NCBI GenBank assembly: GCA_018806915.1
Contig: JAGKQI010000103.1
Location: 868,001-932,000, forward strand
From: Phytophthora colocasiae
Taxonomy: Eukaryota; Oomycota; Peronosporomycetes; Peronosporales; Peronosporaceae
Direction: 5' to 3'
Length of the DNA: 64,000 nt
Shown: one piece after another, positions 30,622 through 42,332 of the stretch
Numbering within the stretch: position 1 is the stretch's first letter
Layout of the letters: each line of letters starts with the position of its first letter
The notes under the pieces: generated by a model
The model's input: only the letters and a program-made list of their open reading frames with translations
Told to the model about the DNA's origin: nothing
Database searches by the model: none
Position numbers and translations under genes: made by a program

Positions 30622-33600
30622 CTAACTGAGATTGTTATGCGTATTACGAGGAGATGAAAGCAGTACGGTTCTGTTAGTAGGTTGAGGTGGTGTTGGTGTG
30701 CTCGCTGTTGAGGGGGTTGGCGCTACGTTGTTCACGTTCTTGTTGAGTTGTTGCCGGTACGTCTCGAAGTTTCTTTCAAGCGAATCTGTGTAGAACTACA
30801 GCACCAATCAATGAGTACAACTTGCTACGCTAATGTAAATTTTGACAGCCCACGCAACGTACCCGGAGATGATGGCAAAGCGAGGTCAATGGCAACCAAA
30901 TTGGGCGCACCACGTAGTTGATGAAGTTCAGGTGCACAGTGATTCGAACGCGCTTGTTCTCCAGGTTCTGCATGAAATAGTCGGTGGGAACACCATGTTC
31001 GGCTTCAGCAGCGGCTTGATTCTGGAACTCATCGAGTAAACGAGCCCCCCACTCTTGCGCTTGAGGAAACGGCAGTGCATAGTGCGATATATCCGCAGCG
31101 TGCATTAGGACCCCCATGAAGATAGGGCGTTTATCCCCAAGCTGTCGACGGGTAAGACCCTCGAGAATCTTGCACTTTTCGAAGTGCTTCGACATATCCG
31201 TCGCGAGAATACAGGAAATGATCAGCTGTCGCACTCGTTTGTGGCGCTCCCGATCGAGATGCTGCAAGATCTTCGCGGACTTGTGGTTGAGAATGATGAA
31301 AGTCACTCGGCAGTGATGGCGTTCTAGCCCAGCATCATCGTTGTGCGTAAGCGCCATAGGGCTCAGCATCTTCAGCTCGAAGTCGTTGGTGTTTCCTGGA
31401 TGGTCGATATCGTGGCACAAGGAGGCAATCAGCATGGCAAAAATCTCTAGACCGCTAAAGTATCGGCGACATTCAGTACGTAGCATGATATGCATGGCCA
31501 CCATCACTTGAAAACCGTGCTGGAAGTTGTGGAACGAGTTGCTACGATAATAATTAGCCACGTTCGTTGTAAAAGCCGAGAACTTTTCACTGGAAATCCG
31601 GAATGCGTCCATAAACCCATACGCACGGAAGATAATCCCACAGCTCATGGACACTTCGCTGCTCGAAAGAGAGATGGTGTCCCAATGGTCCAGCGGCTCA
31701 TCCCGCCCATGAGTGAAGAGGATTTCGCGAGGGAAAGGCACTTCGTCATCTTCATGACTCTTCTTCTTGATGACCGGCAACAGAGCTGCAAAGGAGGGTA
31801 CCGCTTTTTTCTTGCTTACACTGGCCTGATCGTCGCCGGAGTGGCAGTACTTGTGTACAATAGATGAAATGATGTCGGTCTCGGAGAATTTGTCAATGCG
31901 GCTTGAGGTTGACATTCGCTTCAGCACTCTCGCATTCGTGTCGACACCTGTTCGTGACACTGCAACACAGTCCGATACGACCTTGTAGTACGAGATGTCG
32001 AGGGATAGTCGGCCGAGAGCAAATTGCACTTCAGCACAGTACTTGGTCATGATTTCACGGTCCGTTTTAGTGAAGGCAACGACGTGAGCACCTTCCTTCT
32101 TGTTAATGCACATGGCAACAGCAACCACCTTCGGAGGGATCGTGATCGAGTGATCTTCGAATACAGGCATGCAAAGAACACTTGTAGTACGATATCCTGT
32201 CTTCATATCCACGCTTGGATCGAAGAGTTCATGCTTGTAGGCATCTCGAGTGCACACAGTCTCGCCAGTAGTAGCCACTAGCCCTGAAATCCCGCGGTTA
32301 ATGGGAGAGCGAATGCTCTCACCGCCAACGCGTGGTGTGATCCAAAGTTCATGTTTAAAATGGTCGATAAGTAGAAGACCAAAGCGATCACACTCCATGA
32401 TTTCCTTACCCAACTCCATGACCATGTCCACGAACTCTGCAATGTCAGTGCTTTCCGAAATAAAAGTGGTGAACCTCAGTCGCGCTTCGATGAGTTTCTG
32501 GGACGTCCTGACTTCGCGATGCAAACTCGCTTTGTGGAGTGACGTACCGACAGCTTCAGCTGCGTAATTTAGGAAAACAGCGTCTTCACTAGTGAAATCC
32601 ATTCCATCCACTTTGTTCACTGCAGAAAGCACCGCCAGGATGGTTCCTTCGGGAGATTTCACTGGTAAACACAAGATGCGTTTGGTAAGGAAACCAGTCT
32701 TCTGATCCAACGTCGAGTCGAACAGTGGATGCGAGTAGGCATCATTCGTGATGACAGTCTCCCCCGTGCGAGCAACATATCCTGCGATTCCTTTAGTGAT
32801 TGGAACGTATTCACCTCGAACGATATCGGCTGCGCTGGCGATGTAGAGTTCATCTTCACCGTCGATCTTGATGAACAAACCAATGCGTTCAGTGCCAACT
32901 AGTTCATGACAAACTGATAATACCTGGTCTAGTACTGCAGAGGAAGACACGCTTTCCATCGAAATGTTACGGTGTAGCTTCAGCAGCCCTTCGATGCGAT
33001 GCTGAGCAGTCTGTCGCTGGCGTGAGAGGACTAAATTCCAGATCGTAGCTCCTGCTACAACCGCAATAAACTCGAGATTCGTGATATCCGTGTCTGTGAA
33101 TGATGGTGAAGCCAGAATTGCGTTGTCTGTTGCTGCAGAGACAATTGATGAAGACTTGCTAGTAGCGATCACTTGTAGTACACCGACTACAGCATGATGA
33201 GCGTTGCGAATAGGTAAACACAGTAGAGCTTGAGGGGAACCAGCGCCACTGTTGTTGGTTTTGCCTCGTTGGCTCTGAAAAATTGCATGTGTGTCGGAAT
33301 CGTTGATAGCAAAAGGCCTTCCTGTCATGATAACTCGGCCGAAAACAGTGGGGGAATCAGGAACCACGAAGCCTTCGTTGATAACATCGACCTTCACAAA
33401 TGACAAATCCACATCGGCGTCGGTCTCGTTGCGCAGAGTGGAGAACACGTCCAGGACGTTACGACGTTCGTGTAAAATGCCTAGTGTGAATTTGTCCGCA
33501 CGGACCAACTGCAGTGCAGCCCGCAACGTACGCTCGATGACACTCTCGAAGCTGCTCTGGGCGGAGACCTCCTTGGCTAGGGTCATGAGCGTCTCCAGCT

Positions 33601-33934
33601 GTGAAACTCGTTTCTGCATCGTCACAATGCCACCTGAAGTGCCCCCAAGTGCACTAGGAGATGCTATCGTTTGAGAGTTATTGCCGTCGCCTTTTTCGAC
33701 ACTGAATGAGGCATTTAGACTGCTACTGTGCCCAATTGTGCTTTGCCGATGCTCCAGCAGTCTTGACTCCACAGTTGCTGACATATTTTGAAGCATTTGC
33801 ACACGCTTGCGACTCTCTTCAAGCCTAGCCAGCAAGCGCTGCTTCTCCGCTGTCTGTTTGCGAACGCTGCACACGACTGTCCTCAGCGCGTCGGCGGGAA
33901 CGAACACCATCTTACAGCTCTCCGTAGCCGGCAT
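30622..33934 (-). CDS. Cyclic-nucleotide phosphodiesterase with three GAF domains (copy 1)
   Basis: Exons 33934..30863 and 30795..30622, with a 67-nt intron, encode about 1081 residues. After a coiled-coil N-terminus there are three GAF domains (~110-290, 310-480, 490-660), each ending in an ALLCLPI/ILCLPV/VLCMPV strand. GAF2 carries NKVDGMDFTSED, close to the NKxnFx3DE signature of cyclic-nucleotide-binding GAFs. The catalytic HD domain lies at ~740-1020: FHNFQHGFQV, CHDIDHPGNTNDF, LTHNDDAGLERHHC and MHAADISH, which supply all metal ligands. It should hydrolyse cAMP and/or cGMP under allosteric control. The second exon (FYTDSLERNFETYRQQ plus a Pro/Thr-rich tail) is supported by similarity to the C-terminus of the paralog at 45.4-49.1 kb. 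Confidence 0.92.
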
Positions 33935-34818
33935 GGTCGTGATGGTGCGGGTAATGATAATACAACCGTTACACCAACCACTACCAACGTACTCAGCTCA
34001 ACATATTATGCCGAAACCTTCTTGTTGTCAACGCCATGGACCCAACGGCCGGCTGAATTGTTGCAGAAACAAAGTCCACAACATTTTCCGTCATGTGGTG
34101 CGCCATGGTTATCGACGTTAGCCGCGAAAATCCATCCTTGAAGCGAAGACTAAGACAATTTACAGAATCATAACGGTTGTATTGGTGTGGGAGACTGGAA
34201 ATGGAGAAGTGATGTCTTTGGAGACTTGCTCTAGAGCTGTCCTACCGAAGCGCATCCCCCGCCACATACTTGAAGTTGGGAGGTTGAAGTGGCCTGGATA
34301 TCTTTTCAGATTCAGATCAGACCACATGTACATGCACTATTCATGTGAACCTCGTTCGCTATCTGTCTGTACATGTATGTCTTCTTGTACGAATTCCCCC
34401 TTTTTAAACGAGTAGCTTGGCACATTGTGATGATAGAACTTGGTGACTTCTGCTATTTGTTTCGATAGAGATCTCCTTTATAGGCTACTGTAAGGACTCT
34501 CAAGAGAATCCACGATCTCTTATCGACTTCTACGTAGATACCTACGTAGGTATCATGAGTCGGTTGCTGCCTTACCAACCAGACTTGAAAAGCCTGAGGC
34601 CTCAACAAACAATACGGTCAATATGCTGTTGTTTTGGTGGCCAGCACCCGCGGAATCCGATGGTGCAGAGTGGCACCTAATCCATTTGACGAATCACGAA
34701 TCCTCACATTCCCATACTTTATCCAAGTCAATTGATTTTCCCCAATCACATGCGCTTCTTTGCGTCGCTTCAAGGCATGTCCGACCCTCGTCGATCCCTT
34801 CCCCCTCCTCCTTCGATC
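33935..34818. other. 0.9-kb divergent intergenic region
   Basis: No supported coding frame lies between the PDE and cytochrome c peroxidase starts. It holds an 18-bp perfect palindrome at 34537-34554. The pyrimidine-rich stretch near 34795 leads into the peroxidase initiator. Confidence 0.5.
34537..34554. repeat. 18-bp perfect palindrome
   Basis: GATACCTACGTAGGTATC equals its own reverse complement and is preceded by another CTACGTA half-site. It may be a binding site for a dimeric factor, about 270 bp before the peroxidase initiator. Confidence 0.7.
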
Positions 34819-34834
34819 TTCATTCGCCAACTTT
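34819..34834 (+). promoter_or_regulatory. Oomycete initiator element of the peroxidase gene
   Basis: TTCATTCGCCAACTTT agrees with TCATTYYNCAWTTT except at one position. It sits 44 nt upstream of the start codon at 34878. Confidence 0.6.
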
Positions 34835-34877
34835 CCGTCTAGAGCTCAAGTCTTCCGCATTCCCAAATACACACAAA

Positions 34878-35903
34878 ATGCTTCGTCGTGTTGCCGTCCG
34901 CGCTGCTCAACAGGCGTCCGCCGCCTCCGCCGCTAAAACCCGCAGTTTCGCTACGTCGCAGCTGCGCACGGCCAGCAAGAAGAAGCAGCCGAGCGCCATC
35001 GTCCTGGCCGCGGCAGGCGTCGCCGCTGTTGGTGGCTTGGCCCTCACTGACCTGGTGAACGCTCGCGAGAAGCCTGTGGATCTTGAAGCCATCAAGAAGG
35101 AGATCGTGGAGATCTTCGACGAAGACAACTACATGGGACCCACAATTGTGCGCTTGGCTTGGCACTCGAGTGGCAGCTACAGCAAGCGCGACGGCAGCGG
35201 TGGCTCTACCGGAGGAACCATCCGTTTCGACCCGGAGATCAACCATGGCGGCAACGCTGGCCTGCACTTGGCTGTGAAAGCGCTGGAGAAGGTCAAGAAG
35301 AACCACCCGGAGATCACGTACGCTGATCTGTACATTCTGGCGGGTGTCACTATGATTGAGGAGATGGGAGGCCCCGAGATCCCGTTCCGTCTTGGCCGCC
35401 CTGATGCCAAGAGCGGCAAGGAGCCGACTCAGACGCCGGATGATCGTCTGCCTAATGCTGACATGGGCAACAAGGAGAAGACGACGCAGCACGTGCGCGA
35501 CGTCTTTTACCGCATGGGCTTCGACGACCGCGACATTGTTGCGCTCCTTGGTGCTCACGCTATTGGACGGTGCTACCCTACGCGTAGTGGTTACAGCGGC
35601 CCATGGACCAATGCCGAGTGGACGTTCTCGAACGAGTTCTTCCGTGAGCTGATCGAGAACAAGTGGACGGTCAAGAAGTGGAACGGCCCTATGCAATACG
35701 AGGACCCTACGGGTAAGCTCATGATGCTGCCGGCGGACATTGTGCTGATCCAGGACCCCAAATTTAAGAAGTATGTGGAGCTGTATGCCAAGGACGAGGA
35801 CCTGTGGTTCAAGGACTTCTCCAAGGCTTTCGTCAAGCTCACGGAGAACGGCGTCAAGTTCCCGGAGACTTCGGGCTGGCGTAAGTTCTTTGGAGGCAAC
35901 TAA
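34878..35903 (+). CDS. Mitochondrial cytochrome c peroxidase
   Basis: An intronless gene of 341 residues, starting at [12 protein letters not shown]. The first ~35 residues are Arg/Ala/Ser-rich (mitochondrial presequence), and [21 protein letters not shown] forms a hydrophobic sorting segment, as in yeast Ccp1 delivery to the intermembrane space. The class I heme peroxidase blocks are intact: distal [12 protein letters not shown] (Arg, Trp, His), proximal [10 protein letters not shown] (heme-ligand His), and [14 protein letters not shown], whose GPW tryptophan is the CCP radical site. The C-terminus ([19 protein letters not shown] ... [15 protein letters not shown]) is CCP-like. It reduces hydrogen peroxide using ferrocytochrome c. 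An ascorbate peroxidase/CCP hybrid specificity is possible. Codon bias is strong, and an Inr lies 44 nt upstream. Confidence 0.95.
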   Translation: MLRRVAVRAAQQASAASAAKTRSFATSQLRTASKKKQPSAIVLAAAGVAAVGGLALTDLVNAREKPVDLEAIKKEIVEIFDEDNYMGPTIVRLAWHSSGSYSKRDGSGGSTGGTIRFDPEINHGGNAGLHLAVKALEKVKKNHPEITYADLYILAGVTMIEEMGGPEIPFRLGRPDAKSGKEPTQTPDDRLPNADMGNKEKTTQHVRDVFYRMGFDDRDIVALLGAHAIGRCYPTRSGYSGPWTNAEWTFSNEFFRELIENKWTVKKWNGPMQYEDPTGKLMMLPADIVLIQDPKFKKYVELYAKDEDLWFKDFSKAFVKLTENGVKFPETSGWRKFFGGN

Positions 35904-36140
35904 GTGCCTCATTTCGAGGGATGAACCTCCTTTTGTGTGCGTGAGAGTAACCAGCTTCAAGTCTATGGTATCTCTATCACACACAGCAACGCAGGCCAGC
36001 ATCCAGGAGTTGCCCAAGCGTCTAAGTATGTAAACAATACATCATCACGATGAAACGGTTCAATCTAACGTTGTTGATCGATGCCAGTGATTTTCAGCAA
36101 TCGAGCTCCTATTTCGGTCTCTTGTAGTGCCCAGTTGACA

Positions 36141-39100
36141 ATGAGTGGGAGCAATTCCCGTCGTGGACGAAGGCGTGATGTATCTCTTCCGTATGAGCAT
36201 ACCTATCCGTGGGAGGACGAACGTGGATCTGTAATAGATCGCACTGTGGAGGTAAATGCAGAGGCAAAGCGCGTTTATGCGATGCAGGAGCAGTTGGCAC
36301 CCATGCTTGCACTTGATCGGCCGCTGGATCCAGCAGCAAGTGAGCACATTCAAAATGTGGGGCGTCGTGTTTTGATCCTTCGCGATACTACGAAGAAAGC
36401 ACGCAAACAGAATGGGAAACACAGCCCCCAACAATCTCCGAAGCGTGTGATTCCAAGTCGATTCCCTGAAATTGCACCAGACTTGGATGAAGAAGATGCA
36501 GGTGAGCCAGATCGGGTGAAAAAAGAAGAAGATCCCGTTATGACAGACGGACGAATTGTAAGAGGTTTTGTCCATGTTGGCTGGATAATGCTGACGTTTT
36601 CTTGGTTTCTAGGCAATAATGCTGATGGATCAGGAATGGGATACGCGTGCATGGAACGCAACCAAAATCCAGACAGCTATCGATACCCTGTACGAAGAGA
36701 TCGAGTACTCTGACGATGACTCACGACGCGAGCTTGCAACTACCATGCTTCTCCGTCTATTGGAAACTCATGAAGGTCGGTATGTTAGCGTATCTTAGCA
36801 CTACTATTTGTTAACTTTTGATCGCTACTGTAGATGCTGTGGATTATGTGGAGACATCTTTACCGAGCCTGACGAACAAGGCATTTCGGACGCTAACCAA
36901 ACACACTGACAACACGAAGATCTTTCGTGTAGCTCGACTTGTAGCCGTGTTAGCCGAGTGGTTTGCGCACGTCCTGTCAGTCGAAAACGCCGCGAACAAG
37001 AGCATCGGTTGTTTGTTGCACGAAGTTGAGTTGTGTACACGAATTCTCCAGCACCATTGGCGAGGAGTGCTGTTCGAACGCTCACTGAACCAGCGTGAAT
37101 GCGATCCGATCGTCCGAACTCGTCTACGCTCTATGCACATGATCAAATTCGTAGAGCTACGTCACCAGTTCAAAGTGTATCGGGAAGCTGTTGGACCCGA
37201 AGGAATCCCAAGCAGCGTCACACAGGCCTACATCACTATACTTTACCATCTGGCGAAGATACAGCAAGGGCCTCATTCTAAGACCCGTAACACTGTGTTA
37301 TCGGATCAAAGGCGGATAGTTGGGTCCGGTCTACTTGTATGTCTGGCATCTCTCATTACAAGGCGCCAGAGCCGGGAAGTGATTGAACTGGTGAAAGGAA
37401 TTGTGCTCAATGTCATCGAAGGCCATGGAGATGAACAAATTGTGGAGATTCTCCAGTGCAATATCGTGCAGAGAGTGCAACTGGACTTGATACATACCAT
37501 GCAGACATGCTGCGGCAAAACCTTGTCGACTTTTCTTGCAAGTTCGCTCAATTTACTGCACTTGATCGCTACCAAAGTTTTTCAAGCTACAGAACCGTCA
37601 GTAAATCCTCCTGCACGTCAAAGAGCACATTCACCTTTGAAAGACCAACACCCAGCAACTTTGGAGGAGAAGATTTACATGATGAAGAAGCTGAAGGCAG
37701 CAGTGAATCAGTTTCTGCTAACTGCTGACGTTTTCGACACGCTTTTCGAGTTGCTCAGCTTTTCTCGAGATGTCGATGACGTGCTGCGAACTCAAGTGCT
37801 GGGCGTTCTTTATCTGTTGGCACGATCTCTCGGTTTTTCTCAGTTGCTGGATGCCCTCACTCGAGGTGGAGGGAGATGGCTTGAACAAGTTCTGTTGTGC
37901 ATGAAAGACGATATTTTACCTGTTGCCCAAGCAGCAGTGACGCTGTTTCACGAAGTTACTTGCCGCTCTGACGCTCGATACGGTCTCACAACGGCAGGTG
38001 CTGTTCAGATTTTCCTGCGTTGGTGTCGACCGAATTTTGAAGCTTGCGAATCCCCAATGACATTCATAATGGGGCTCATAGGCTGTGCGTTGTTGGCAAG
38101 ACAAACAGATCAGGAGAATCCTGTCTCGACATTGGTAGCAGCATTAGCGACGTTCGAGGATCGACTGGATGCCTTGTACACACTGCTACTGGACCTTGCA
38201 ACGCAAGATGACGCTACATCACGTGCTTCTGAGAAGACAGCAACGTTCTTTTTCTCCGTCGACGCGTTACCCACCCTCGTGGCGTTTCTAACTCAAGTTT
38301 CTCCACGTTCTATGGAGTCTCCAGTACAAAACTCTCGACAGCGTAACATCAGCTGCATTCTTCTAGGTCGGTTCTGCAAAGTTACTCATGTAGCTCGAGC
38401 ATGTTTCTCTGAGGACGTCGTCAATCATCTTGCACTGTCATTACAATGCAATCACTTGGATAAAATCGAAGGCTTGGTGGCTCGCAGCTCATCCGGTGAT
38501 CGCTTCGTTCATGAGTTGGGAACCAAAGAGGCCTGCAAGGCGCTTAGTCGGTTAGCTCGATGCCCGAGTAATATGGTGGATGCACAACTTCGGCCATCTC
38601 TCACTTCCCCTCAAGTCCCAGAATGGCCTCAAGCATTGATCTGCGACGTCATGTTCCGGATGCACGTACTTGAGGATTTAATTGCGCTTATCCGAGTCCC
38701 AAGTGATGCCGCAGAAAACATCGAAGTGGAGAAGGTTGTGGCTGCCGTGGAACTTGCAGGATATCTCCGACCGCTTCCTTATGGGGAAAGCGCTCGCAAC
38801 AAGTTTCTGAAGTCGCAAGGTGATCATCCGTACGGGAAATACACACAAGAGAAGCTCTTGAAGCTCGTTGAAGTGGTTGCACCAGCCATTTTGCACATTC
38901 TCCGTGAAAAATGCGCTGGCTTTGATCTGATAAGCGCGTGCTGCGTGACATTAAGTCGATTATCGTGCAATAACACTGCCTGTAGCCTGCTTCTGAAGCA
39001 AGGGTGTTTGCAGACAGCGCTAATTCACTTACCAGATATAATGGTCTCTAGTGGAACAGGATCATCGTCTCCAAAACGAACAAGTGTCGAGTTTAATTCA

Positions 39101-40564
39101 TCTGTTGATGATCACGAACTTTTGAACGTGCCTGCTTCACTGTATACACTCTTCGGGAAGCTGTGTGCTGTGGCTGACGGACGAACTGGGATAATGCGTG
39201 CTCAAGTGCTTCCTCGTCTTCTCAAGCGTATGCAATTACGACATCCAAGTTCTCCTGCGCTTGATGACGAATGCAAAAGCGAAATTGCTGTCATTATTTC
39301 CCACCTGGCGATGGTTAACGCAGTGGAAGGGTGTACAAGCGAGCTCTTTCTGCACTTTAAAGTCCTGGAGCTACTTGCGAAGGTCCTGCAACAGCATCGA
39401 GATCTTGTATACTCTCCAGCAACATCAAGACAGAAGGACGGAGTGAACAAATGGAGGCTTTTGGTTCATGCTGTTAGCGCTATTGCAGCACTAAGCCAAG
39501 ACGTTCTTGTGTGTGTACCCCGAGTGAAAACCCTGGGCATTGTCGAGTTGATATTCCCGTTTCTCTCTCGACTGCGTCTCGAAGGAAACCCAAATCCACA
39601 CCTTGAGTCCTTGCAATACGACGCAGTAACCATTATCCGATCTGTTGCGTCGTATCCATTTGGTGAATTCCATACATACTTGATAAATGCCAAGGGTGCA
39701 TCTGATCGATTGCCTTCGGATATAAAGAAGATAGCGGAAAAAAAGGATGACACACCGCTGCCATCGGTTATGGAGAAAGTGAAGCAGATCGCCTTTGACT
39801 TCGCAATGGAGCTGAAAAACAAACCCATGGCACTACGAGACAAGAAATCCGTTGGTGAATTAGCTCGGGAGACGATGGCGTTCATTAACGAACATCAGCA
39901 GAGACTAGAACGACTGCAGGAACAACTCAACTCAAGGACCGAATGTAAAGATGAATACTCGCCAAAACTGACGAACCAACGTCGAAGTGATTCTTCCTTC
40001 CCAGTTTTACCGAAGCCTCCCCAAGCTGTAGAAGAGAACTCTGCGGCTCGAAAAGCGAGTGGAATTGCATTGAAGTCCCCTCCAAGATCCCCTCATACGG
40101 TTGTTGTACTTGACGGGGTGTCAAAGTCACCCGTAAGCTGGAATGGAGTGGATATTGCATCGACAAGACCAACTGGCAACAACAAAGCTTCCGAGTCTCC
40201 ACAGCATCATTATGTTTTCACGAGACCCAGGTCGAAGACCAAACAGCGGAATAAGGACTCAGCCTATTGCTTGATGCTTGATCCTCTGTTCGACTCCAGT
40301 GCGTCAGTGAACATTAGAAAACACCCGGCGAAGGTACCTGACGGATCACAACAAATTAGAGACGAATTACTCGAGAACAGCTACATTTTCTCTCAAGATG
40401 TTGATCGCTTCGGCCATTATGTGAACATACAAGCTCGTCGCGAGAAGAAAGGAGACAGGTACTTCCCGTCCCTCGGGCGGATTGTCACCTCAGATACACC
40501 AGTATCTTCAAATACCACGTTCAAGCGAAGTCTGCCATCACAGTTAGACGAACACTGCAGCTAA
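36141..40564 (+). CDS. Large helical-repeat (ARM/HEAT-like) protein of unknown function
   Basis: Exons 36141..36557, 36613..36775 and 36834..40564, with introns of only 55 and 58 nt, encode about 1436 residues. The N-terminus is charged, with a Lys-rich and an acidic patch. Residues ~190-1220 are an almost continuous run of amphipathic helices with LL/AL pairs spaced like armadillo or HEAT repeats (LLVCLASLITRRQSREVIEL, VLELLAKVLQQHRDLV), ending in a short coiled coil (NEHQQRLERLQEQLNSR). The last ~220 residues are Ser/Pro-rich and basic. No catalytic motif was seen and the family is not recognised. A scaffold or transport adaptor would fit an alpha-solenoid. It converges on the CRT-like gene, 77 bp away. 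Confidence 0.8.
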
Positions 40565-40641
40565 AGCATTCCTCTATTAAAGTGAAACGTGATTCTGGAA
40601 GCAGGATTTTCTTGCAGACTGCAGTCGGTAGTTGACGAAGC

Positions 40642-42185
40642 TTACGGTTGATATCCATTGTCTCCCGCTTGGCGCACTGCGTTGCCGTTCGAGCCGTAAT
40701 TACTATTCCTGTTGGCCCCAGTGCGAGCTAATAGGCGTTGCGAGATGTCGCTACCGCTTCCACTGCGAATAATCATGGGGCTTTGACGATACACCACTTT
40801 TCCACGACGCTTGCGCATGAGATGTGTCTTCTGCAGTGAAGGCGACGCGTACATAGGGGACTTCTCCACCGACTGAGTGCCGCGTTTGCGCTCCTCCTTC
40901 TCGGAATGATATACCAACAACCCCATCACAAGCACGAAAAGTGCGAAGCCATCGTAGATCGTGAAGGCTTGTCCGGCGAACTTGCCCGTGAGAAGCGGAA
41001 TCATGTACAGCAGGTCTGTGAGGGGAAGCCCCACGGCTGAAGACACCACAAAAAGCACGCTGCTGCCTTCTTTGAAGATGTACAGCATAAGCTGATTGTA
41101 CATGGTGTTGAAAACGATAAAGACCAGGAAAACCTCCAGTACGCCCGAATCGCACGGCAGGTCTTTGCCGTTCAGCTCAACTGCGTTCCCGATGAAACAC
41201 TCATGAGCCTTCCACACATACGACGGGAAGTCGGCCCAAGGCACTGGTGGATCACTGAATGCCTTGATTCGCACAGTCCAAATCGTCGCAAAGCCAATAA
41301 TGAGCTGGTAGAAGCTGATCCAAATATTGGCGTACCATATATCGAGGTCCACGTCCTTCAATCCGATCTCCTTGTAGACATTCGACGCTGCAGCAGGCAC
41401 CAAGGAAACGATGTAGAGCGAGATCCACCCCACACTGGGATCCGGGGTGTTAGCATTGTCTTGACCCGTAAGTGCAGGGATCAAGTTGACCATTCCACCG
41501 TACAGCACTAGGATGGAGCCCAAAATGTGACCACGCTTGAAGCGCGTCTGCAGGAACATATATGACAGCAGCATGTTGAACGGCAGGTTCAACTGATTCA
41601 GTACATTGGCCATGTTTCCCCTGTCAGCAGTATAGGTGAGTCTTTAAAAGAATACAGTATATAAACACGACGGAAAGTCTTACCCGATGTGAGGCGTGGG
41701 GAATGCGCCCAGCAGGTTGTACAATGTGTCAAACAGTGCCATAAGCATGTACTTGTAGTGCGGGAACTCGCGCATTTCCTGTGTAATATCATCTACAATA
41801 ACACTTCAATCAGCTACAAAAGGCATATCTGTAAGAAAGTTCTACCTACCTGTGAAATAGATCTTATACCTGTCTCAAATCCACACAACGTTAGTCCTCC
41901 ACTTCAACAAGTATTTGGTTACAGATACGTACGCGACTACTGGAGCTGACGAGACAAGGAAAGCAATGGGGAGGATCACGTTCGTGAAGTACCAGAGGAA
42001 TTCCGTGTAGTCATACGTGATTCGTCTACAGGAGAGAAAAAAAACATCAGTATTAGTACAGTGAAATCCAAGTACTACAAACTCTCCACGCACGTGTACA
42101 GCACGCGGTCAACACAGCGCGCCATGATGAGTAAACACAGCGCCACCGCCAGCTTCGACTCCCATAGCAACCGCTTCAGGTCCAT
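40642..42185 (-). CDS. CRT-like (chloroquine-resistance-transporter family) membrane transporter
   Basis: Five exons: 42185..42094, 42025..41933, 41869..41850, 41792..41684 and 41620..40642, about 430 residues. The third exon is only 20 nt. The protein has about ten hydrophobic segments of the drug/metabolite transporter fold. The order VLYTRITYDYTEFLWYFTNV, then LFDTLYNLLGAFPTPHI, LNQLNLPFNMLLSYMFLQTRFKRGH and VSLVPAAASNVYKEIGLKDVDLDIWYAN matches the CRT family of Plasmodium PfCRT and plant CLTs. PfCRT exports peptides or amino acids from the digestive vacuole and CLTs move thiols from plastids. Here a vacuolar or lysosomal amino-acid or peptide exporter is inferred. The C-terminus is a basic cytosolic tail with RKRRGK. 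Confidence 0.9.
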
Positions 42186-42332
42186 CCTATAGCTTGTGCC
42201 TTCAAGAGATCAAATTGAAAATGAAGTGAGACGTTAGATCGCGAATCAAAATCAACCAATCAGAGATAGGCATCTGTACAGCATTCAGCCAATGAGGATA
42301 TAGTATTTTTTGTCATTCCTCTAATTAAGAAC
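42186..42332. promoter_or_regulatory. Bidirectional promoter of CRT-like and VPS51 genes
   Basis: This 147-bp gap between divergent start codons has two CCAAT boxes (ACCAATCAG at about 42255-42263 and GCCAATGAG at about 42288-42296). An initiator-like TCATTCCTCTAATT for VPS51 lies at 42313-42326, only 6 nt before its ATG. Confidence 0.55.

Noticed and set aside
34839..36017. 392-codon minus-strand open frame over the peroxidase gene
   Set aside because: The plus strand encodes an intact cytochrome c peroxidase; the antisense frame has no domain and results from codon bias.
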